Below are positions 35,953 through 40,914 of a stretch of DNA of 40,914 bases, one piece after another. How positions within the stretch are numbered: the first letter of the stretch is position 1; each line of letters begins with the position of its first letter. Origin of the DNA: a virus; IMG/VR virus record IMGVR_UViG_3300044612_002484, positions 1 through 40,914 of that record, one strand, 5' to 3'. The position numbers were made by a program, and so were the translations under genes. The notes beneath the pieces are model-generated. The model made no database searches and had not been told where the DNA came from. It worked only from the letters and a program-made list of their open reading frames with translations.

Positions 35953-37012
35953 CGTTTCCTCCAATCATGGCTAGCACGTCCGCAAGACTCATCTCAGCCA
36001 TCCACGCTTCCGCGTCACGCACGCCAAATGTTGCCACCAGCTGGTCGCCGGTTCGAGCCAGCCCAGCGGCAAACTCAATCGCCCGCAATTCGCGAAACGC
36101 GAACGCCGGTGACCATCCGACGATCCGCCACCCGTCCTCGTGGAATAGCACGAACCGATGTTCATAGATGCGGCCGCCGGCGTCGTCGGCCACCTCGTGC
36201 ACGAGGGCGAGCCGGCGGCCGTCGCCGATGTCGACCAGCTGCGAGCCACCACGCCACCCGCGGGCGATCGCCGGCGATTCGGCGTGCTTCTCTACGCACC
36301 ACGCCCAGCCGTCGCGGCGAACGGTGGCCACGTGGCCGTCTTCCCAGCACGCGTATAGAAATGCCCTATCTCCAACGATCGGCATCCAATTCTTCTCGTG
36401 GCGGCCAGGGCAGGGCTCGTCGATCATTGCTGCATCGATCATGGCCGACGCGTATGGCAGCACCGTTGCCGTCGCGATCCGGCACGTGCCGTCGCGGCCC
36501 ATCCAGTTGCGCACCGTCGCGCTGGCAATGATGTCGCCGTCGACGGCATTCAGCCGGCAGTCCTCAAAGCCGTCGACAGGGTAGTCGGACGACGGGTAGG
36601 GGGGGGGCGGAGCCGGGGTCGGCTGCGACAAAATACTGAGATCCTCGCCCAACCGAACCACGACATTGACTGTGCGGATTCTGTCGCCGTCGGAAGGTGG
36701 GATCACGTATCGGCCGTCGACTATCTGGTAGTTGCTCGACCGCACGATCGCCAGATAGCCGCCGTCGTGCGAAAGGATTGTCGGATTGAACGTCGACCAT
36801 CCCTCGCGGGCCGGCTCGACGTCGAAACGCAGAAACCTGCAGCCGACCAGGTCGTCGAGCCGCTGCGTGTACCAGCTGCGGTTGCGTCGCACGACACGCT
36901 CCTTCTCCGGAGTCAGTTCCATCGCGAGCAGCCGCTCGCACGCCCGACGGCCGGCGTCGAGTTCGCCCGCGTAGTACGCGTGCACGGCCAGCTGGTGGAG
37001 GTGCTCGATCAC
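35945..37012 (-). CDS. GH130-like glycoside phosphorylase/hydrolase
   Basis: This 355-residue protein looks like a five-bladed propeller of the GH130 kind: NPTILSHDGGYLAIVRSSNYQIVDGRYVIP, VDGFEDCRLNAVDGDIIASATV, GRHEKNWMPIVGDRAFLYACWEDGHVATV, and GSQLVDIGDGRRLALVHEVADDAGGRIYEHRFVLF. A short helical TPR-like start (IEHLHQLAVHAYYAGELDAGRRACERLL) precedes it. GH130 enzymes act on mannose- or glucose-containing oligosaccharides. I chose GTG 37012 over earlier ATGs since GAGG lies five bases before it; earlier starts would overlap the fibre gene. Confidence 0.7.
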   Translation of the reverse strand: MIEHLHQLAVHAYYAGELDAGRRACERLLAMELTPEKERVVRRNRSWYTQRLDDLVGCRFLRFDVEPAREGWSTFNPTILSHDGGYLAIVRSSNYQIVDGRYVIPPSDGDRIRTVNVVVRLGEDLSILSQPTPAPPPPYPSSDYPVDGFEDCRLNAVDGDIIASATVRNWMGRDGTCRIATATVLPYASAMIDAAMIDEPCPGRHEKNWMPIVGDRAFLYACWEDGHVATVRRDGWAWCVEKHAESPAIARGWRGGSQLVDIGDGRRLALVHEVADDAGGRIYEHRFVLFHEDGWRIVGWSPAFAFRELRAIEFAAGLARTGDQLVATFGVRDAEAWMAEMSLADVLAMIGGNDG

Positions 37013-37019
37013 CGCAGCC

Positions 37020-37667
37020 TCATGAGTTGGCGGCAGACTTGATTGCCGCGCGGAGCGTTGCATTGCTGCTAATGGCATCGATCACGTCAGCGATCGTGAG
37101 CGAACCCGTCGGCCCTGTCGGCCCGGCGATCGACGTCGCAGCCGGCCACGACCCGTTCACCTTCGGGCCGAAGAACTGTTTGCCATCGACGTCGAACGCG
37201 AGATCCCCGTTGCGACCGACGAATGAATTGGGCGTGCCGCCGACGGTCACGATCGTCGCACCGTCGACGCCAGACGGCCCCGTAGAGCCGACGCTCCCCG
37301 TCGGGCCGGTGACACTCTGACCGGCCGCCCCCGTGGCTCCGGTGACGCCAGACGGCCCCTGAGCTCCCGACTGGAGTTGCAGCGGCGAGCCCCACGACCC
37401 GCTACTCTTCGGCCCATAGAGCCGACCGTTGGTCGTGTCGAGCCAGAAGTCGCGACTGTTGCCGAACGCGGCAGACGGTGCGCCAGAGCCACCGTAGAAC
37501 TGCGAGCCGTCAGCGCCGGTCGGTCCGGTCACGCCAGTGGCTGGCAGCCACGCCGACCCGCTCCACGCGAGCACCTGGTTGGCGGCTGGAGCAGTCGCCG
37601 AAACGGCTCGCCCCTGCAGCTGCGTGGCATTGCCGCTCAACGTCGCTGGGATCGAAAAGAAGGGCAT
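37020..37667 (-). CDS. Collagen-like tail fibre protein
   Basis: This 215-residue protein has a short unique start (MPFFSIPATLSGNATQLQGRAVS), then two blocks of Gly-x-y repeats of the GPTG/GATG kind (about 43-55, 100-136 and again at 180-187), with a beta-rich insert containing NSRDFWLDTTNGRLYGPKSSGSWG. Phage collagen-like proteins form trimeric fibres for host binding. Thr-rich Gly-x-y units are potential glycosylation sites, which fits the neighbouring glycan genes. Confidence 0.8.
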   Translation of the reverse strand: MPFFSIPATLSGNATQLQGRAVSATAPAANQVLAWSGSAWLPATGVTGPTGADGSQFYGGSGAPSAAFGNSRDFWLDTTNGRLYGPKSSGSWGSPLQLQSGAQGPSGVTGATGAAGQSVTGPTGSVGSTGPSGVDGATIVTVGGTPNSFVGRNGDLAFDVDGKQFFGPKVNGSWPAATSIAGPTGPTGSLTIADVIDAISSNATLRAAIKSAANS

Positions 37668-37720
37668 GTATTAACTCCCTGAGTCGGTTGTGCCACAGGT
37701 CGCGTCGGCTGCCAATAGCG

Positions 37721-37891
37721 TCAGGTGGCAGGTGCAACCCACACGCAGTTCACCTCGTCGAGCGTCCAGCAGGGGCCGGGGCATGGCGGGAATGGCGATT
37801 GATTCTTGCCGATCACGATGCCGCTCTCGTCCCGCACTTCCCATGTGTGCAGCCCGTCGATCACGCCGAGGTAGGTGGTGGTGACGCTCAT
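37721..37891 (-). CDS. Small protein between fibre genes
   Basis: This 56-residue protein starts with ATG 37891, overlapping the stop of the long collagen-like gene (ATGA). It reads [28 protein letters not shown] and then [28 protein letters not shown], with four Cys that could form disulfides or bind metal. It is too short to be seen in a length-limited gene list but has good codon use and coupling. Function unknown; a fibre accessory is likely. Confidence 0.55.
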   Translation of the reverse strand: MSVTTTYLGVIDGLHTWEVRDESGIVIGKNQSPFPPCPGPCWTLDEVNCVWVAPAT

Positions 37892-39414
37892 GAGAGCCTC
37901 GCGAATGGTGCTTGGCTGTTTTGGTTTGGCGTGAGCGAAGCGGGCAGATCGCTAAGACCTGTTGACGAACCACCAGACAATCGCGGAGGCAATACGCCAA
38001 CGGCCGTCTGTACCGAGCGACCAACCAACTGCGGCTGCGTCGTCCCAACGCAGATATACGCCACGCCGTAGCGAGTGCCTGCATTGAGCGTGTAGGTAGA
38101 CGGGTATCCGCCAGTGGTGTCCAGCGACCGCGTGTAGGTGGTGTTGGTTGCCGCGAAAAGACTTGTGTCTGATGCTGTGCGTGCCACCAGCGTTGCCGTG
38201 CCACCCTCTGTGTACGTGTAGATCCCCATCCGTGCGAGCGTCAGCCCAGCAGCGACAGCACCCGTGGCGTTAGACATCGCGATTTGAGATACCGTGATCG
38301 TCGTCGTCGGCGTGAAGAACGCAAACAACGCCTGACCGGCTGCGGCGGTCACGCCAGCGGCGGATGTGGTGCGTGGGATGGCATCGATCACACCGGCAGC
38401 CTGCCCGAGCGTGGTGTTGATCTGCGAATGCAAAGCGACCGCGGACGAAAGTCTGGCATCCGGCAGCGTGCCACTGGTGAGATCGGAAGCTGATGTCGTG
38501 GCGATCCCGCCGCCAGAGGTTCCGACCTCCACGTATACGGGCGATTCCCATTGGTAGATTCGCGAGGAGGATTCGTCCAAGTACAGGGCAGAGCTCGCCC
38601 CAGTCGCGGGGAAGTTGGCGACAGACGCATAGTTGAGCGAGGCTGCCGGGCCAGTTGCTCCTTGGCCTCCAGCGGCGCCAGTCGGCCCCGTCACCGTAGA
38701 CGCAGCGCCGGCACTGCCGGTCGGGCCGGTCACAGTGGACGCGGCGCCTGCCGCGCCGGTCGCACCCGTCGGCCCCGTCACTGTAGATGCAGCGCCTTGC
38801 GCGCCGGTTGGCCCCGTCACTGTCGACGCGGCGCCCTGGCTCCCGGTCGCTCCAGTTGGTCCGGTCACCGCAGACGCCGCACCTGCGGCCCCTGTCGACC
38901 CAGTCGGGCCGGTGACGGTCGATGCAGCGCCAGCACTGCCAGTCGGCCCGACAGCGCCATCGCTACCTCGAGCACCAGTGGCACCTGTGCTGCCGGCGAC
39001 CCCGGCTGCGCCGTCGCCCCCACGCGCGCCCGTCGGTCCGGTGACGCTCTGGCCCGCGGCCCCGTCGCTGCCGCGAGCGCCAGTGGCGCCCACGCTGCCG
39101 GTCGGTCCGGTGACGGTAGACGCCGCGCCGGCGGCCCCGGTCGGGCCGGTGATCGACTGCCCCGACACGCCCGCGGCCCCCGTCGGACCGGCGACGCTTG
39201 ACGCGGCGCCCGTGGGACCGACGGCGCCGATCTCGCCCTGCAAGCCGCGAGGTCCGGTGACGCCGACGTCACCTCGAGGTCCAGTCGGGCCGACGCCGGC
39301 AAGCTGGACGGCGAACGTGTTGCCGTTCGTGATAACTGGCGACACGCCGGTCGCACCCGTCACGCTCACGGCGAACGGTGCTGGCCCTGTGACGCTGACG
39401 CGAATGTCGCTCAT
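37888..39414 (-). CDS. Long collagen-like tail fibre protein
   Basis: This 508-residue fibre has an N-terminal attachment part ([20 protein letters not shown]), about 220 residues of near-perfect Gly-x-y repeats dominated by [10 protein letters not shown] and related units (about 45-265), and a C-terminal globular part ([37 protein letters not shown] and later [19 protein letters not shown]). It should form a trimeric collagen helix with a receptor-binding head. ATG 39414 overlaps the stop of the preceding gene. Fibre repeats usually vary in length between related phages. Confidence 0.85.
   Translation of the reverse strand: MSDIRVSVTGPAPFAVSVTGATGVSPVITNGNTFAVQLAGVGPTGPRGDVGVTGPRGLQGEIGAVGPTGAASSVAGPTGAAGVSGQSITGPTGAAGAASTVTGPTGSVGATGARGSDGAAGQSVTGPTGARGGDGAAGVAGSTGATGARGSDGAVGPTGSAGAASTVTGPTGSTGAAGAASAVTGPTGATGSQGAASTVTGPTGAQGAASTVTGPTGATGAAGAASTVTGPTGSAGAASTVTGPTGAAGGQGATGPAASLNYASVANFPATGASSALYLDESSSRIYQWESPVYVEVGTSGGGIATTSASDLTSGTLPDARLSSAVALHSQINTTLGQAAGVIDAIPRTTSAAGVTAAAGQALFAFFTPTTTITVSQIAMSNATGAVAAGLTLARMGIYTYTEGGTATLVARTASDTSLFAATNTTYTRSLDTTGGYPSTYTLNAGTRYGVAYICVGTTQPQLVGRSVQTAVGVLPPRLSGGSSTGLSDLPASLTPNQNSQAPFARLS
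38630..39290 (-). repeat. Collagen-coding DNA repeat tract
   Basis: Inside the fibre gene many near-identical units of 27-54 bases repeat, mostly coding for GPTG-x-x-G-x-x units with the words GGCCGGTGACGG and GACGCGGCGCC. Such tracts are prone to length change by recombination. Confidence 0.75.
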
Positions 39415-39764
39415 GGCGCCCTCATGGTGAAGGTGCCAGACGTCACCGCTCTATCAAGGGCAGACGACCGCAGGAACCATCGGTAGCTCTTGGCGAGCGA
39501 AAGACCTTTGACGGTGGAAGCCGAGAGCGAGAGCGTAATGGCACCGATGGAATTGTCGACGCGGGCGATTGACCAGGTCGCAGCCGGGGCTGGCGTCGCA
39601 GCGATCGCAGCTGCGTAGCCGGCGGCCGTGTCCTCGTAGATCACTGCCGTGAGTGTGTCGCCAGCAGTCGAGAAACCGAGCGAGCCGGTGATAGCCAGCC
39701 CATCACCGTGGGCCACAACGACGTGCAGATCGCCGGGCAGTTGCGTGTACGTTGCATTGCTCAT
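39411..39764 (-). CDS. Small beta-rich protein, fibre-associated
   Basis: This 117-residue protein ([50 protein letters not shown]...) is all beta, with Thr- and Ala-rich strands and a C-terminal [23 protein letters not shown]. It resembles small fibre or baseplate parts that sit at the attachment end of collagen-like fibres. Its stop overlaps the fibre start, so they are translated together. Confidence 0.55.
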   Translation of the reverse strand: MSNATYTQLPGDLHVVVAHGDGLAITGSLGFSTAGDTLTAVIYEDTAAGYAAAIAATPAPAATWSIARVDNSIGAITLSLSASTVKGLSLAKSYRWFLRSSALDRAVTSGTFTMRAP

Positions 39765-39765
39765 G

Positions 39766-39855
39766 TCACCACTCCGCTGACAAATGTGCCGCGATCACGC
39801 CCGCTGCGAGCGAGAACGTGAGGAGAGCGGCGAGGGGGATGGGGGCGCGGGTCAT
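39766..39855 (-). CDS. 29-residue membrane peptide
   Basis: A 29-codon ORF begins at ATG 39855, overlapping the stop of the LamG gene (ATGA), and ends two bases before the next ATG. The peptide is MTRAPIPLAALLTFSLAAG followed by a short hydrophobic end, a single membrane helix. Its coupling to both neighbours argues that it is translated. Function unknown. Confidence 0.4.
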   Translation of the reverse strand: MTRAPIPLAALLTFSLAAGVIAAHLSAEW

Positions 39856-40733
39856 GAAGAGACTGTTAGTGTGACATTACCAAGCGTATACGGAGCGCTG
39901 TTTGGGTACGCCTCAGTCGGAGCGGTGAACGTGGACGTATAGCCACGCCCGCTGCCCTTGGTGATACGGACCTCGTCAATGCGGCCAAAGTATTGGTACC
40001 GGTAAGTCGCATCAAAGCCTAGGCGGCCGACTCGTACCTCTGCCGAAGAGTCCTTGACATTCGTCGTGAATGAAGTGCCTCCGGCGTTTTGAAGAACTCC
40101 GTTTACGAACAGATAGAGCACGCCAGAGACGCGACTAACGGCAACGTGATACCACTGATTTAGCGAGAAGGAGTACGATGCCGACACAGTTTGCCCTGCT
40201 CCGTTGTCGGGCATGCCCGTGAACGAGAGCGACGTAAACGACGTGGCAGTGCCGATCAAATCAAAACGCCAGCAGTGATCTAGCGGTGCCTGCCTCGACA
40301 GGAAAGTGGACACATACCCACCCGCGTTATCTGCTGGGTATGACGTTGGGTATAGCCACGCCTCAATGGCGAAGTCGCCAGTGCCGAACGTAAACGCCGA
40401 CGACGATGGCACTGCCAAATAGTCGCCGTCGTTCGCCAGCAATATTGAGCCTGCACCAAATTTCGGCGTTCCAGAAACGCTCGCAGAGCCATATGCCGTC
40501 ACTGCCCTAGCGGCTGACGACGAATCAACTAGCGAGTCGCCGTGCAGCAACAGCGATACGCTGCCGAACTGATCGTCCCCTGCAACGCTCAACGACCCTG
40601 TGATGGTGCTCGGCAGACTCCCGCTACCACTCGCCGCGACGAGTTCCCACGCATAGCCAGTCCACGAAAACGTGCGTCCGTTTTGTGTCGACTGCTGGCC
40701 CACACTTGGCGATCCGGGGAAAGATAGTGGCAC
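39852..40733 (-). CDS. LamG-domain fibre protein
   Basis: This 293-residue protein contains a laminin-G / concanavalin-A-like jellyroll: LLLHGDSLVDSSSAARAVTAYG, then FTFGTGDFAIEAWLYPTSY, WYHVAVSRVSGVLYLFVNG and IDEVRITKGSGRGYTSTF, the normal strand order of LamG. Such domains bind sugars. It starts with GTG 40733 behind AGGAG and lies next to the fibre genes, so it is a likely receptor-binding part. Confidence 0.75.
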   Translation of the reverse strand: MPLSFPGSPSVGQQSTQNGRTFSWTGYAWELVAASGSGSLPSTITGSLSVAGDDQFGSVSLLLHGDSLVDSSSAARAVTAYGSASVSGTPKFGAGSILLANDGDYLAVPSSSAFTFGTGDFAIEAWLYPTSYPADNAGGYVSTFLSRQAPLDHCWRFDLIGTATSFTSLSFTGMPDNGAGQTVSASYSFSLNQWYHVAVSRVSGVLYLFVNGVLQNAGGTSFTTNVKDSSAEVRVGRLGFDATYRYQYFGRIDEVRITKGSGRGYTSTFTAPTEAYPNSAPYTLGNVTLTVSS

Positions 40734-40741
40734 GATGACTC

Positions 40742-40914
40742 CTACGAGATGCTGAGTGTTGCAGTTACGCGGTCGTTAAGCTCACTATCCTCGCCATCCT
40801 TCATGTATACCAAGACTAGATGCTGCCCGGCGGTGACCGACGCCGTGCCGCTCGTCGTCTGCGTGCCGCTTACCTCACTGGACAAGGCCGTTATAGCCGC
40901 GCTGCTGGATGGAG
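40742..40914 (-). CDS. C-terminal end of a further fibre gene (cut by the window)
   Basis: The frame runs in from beyond the right edge and stops at TAG 40742-40744. The visible 56 residues include PSSSAAITALSSEVSGTQTTSG and VLVYMKDGEDSELNDRVTATLSIS, again beta-rich, as in tail fibre proteins. Its start lies outside the window. Confidence 0.5.
   Translation of the reverse strand, partial: PSSSAAITALSSEVSGTQTTSGTASVTAGQHLVLVYMKDGEDSELNDRVTATLSIS

Noticed and set aside
1-40914. tRNA, rRNA or insertion sequence
   Set aside because: No cloverleaf-like T-arm or anticodon patterns, ribosomal sequence or transposase motifs were noticed on reading, though a covariance-model search was not possible.

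Overview
This window reads as most of the genome of a temperate, tailed double-stranded DNA phage, or the matching prophage, with a long non-contractile (siphovirus-like) tail. It is GC-rich. Nearly every gene lies on the minus strand in tightly packed operons joined by ATGA, GTGA, TGATG or TAATG stop/start overlaps. Protein style suggests a Planctomycetota host (Pirellulales-like), but that is an inference. The style clues are short proteins ending in LTDEER...LRKLLEKT-type tails, a small secreted NCCYYGRY protein, a GH130-like propeller and GPTG collagen fibres. No rRNA, tRNA, insertion sequence or CRISPR array was seen.

Layout from left to right. 0-6.75 kb (minus): head module in reverse, with decoration protein, fused prohead protease/major capsid protein, lambda-type portal, a small connector-like protein, a secreted small protein and a GpA-type large terminase. 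6.75-10.07 kb (plus): a separate rightward block with a Gp88-like gene, two tiny genes, about 0.9 kb of palindrome-dense DNA without genes, then two small genes, one of them a helix-turn-helix protein. 10.06-17.4 kb (minus): early/replication operon with CsrA, a Sak4-like ATPase, an SSB-like protein, a ParB-DNA methyltransferase fusion, two PD-(D/E)xK-like nucleases and a replication-initiation-like protein. 17.4-19.6 kb: control and integration region with an excisionase-like HTH gene facing a tyrosine integrase. 19.67-23.75 kb (minus): small membrane proteins, a GlsB/YeaQ-like protein and a membrane-anchored papain-like protease, a candidate lysis module. 23.75-33.1 kb (minus): a dATP/dGTP diphosphohydrolase-like protein, a metallophosphoesterase, minor tail proteins, tape measure, tail-assembly chaperone pair and tail tube candidates. 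33.1-35.4 kb and beyond: head-tail connectors, then a glycan cassette (GT2, methyltransferase, GH130-like propeller), two collagen-like fibre proteins, a LamG-domain protein and a fibre gene cut by the right edge.

Transcription of the structural genes runs leftward. Terminase-portal-capsid leave the left edge, and fibres-connectors-tail enter from the right edge. The gene order would therefore be normal if the molecule were circular or permuted, although the two ends cannot be shown to join.

Two regulatory patterns stand out. First, a partial palindrome TGTAC-N4-GTTCA (or GTACA) lies upstream of several leftward transcription units and overlaps -10-like TACAMT hexamers. It resembles LexA-type boxes of the GTAC-N4-GTWC class. 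Second, the rightward block has its own repeated control elements: TCCRRYTGGATAT boxes, a duplicated hairpin plus GCATAATGC repeat, and a conserved intergenic module in which the flanks are constant but the central perfect palindrome changes completely.
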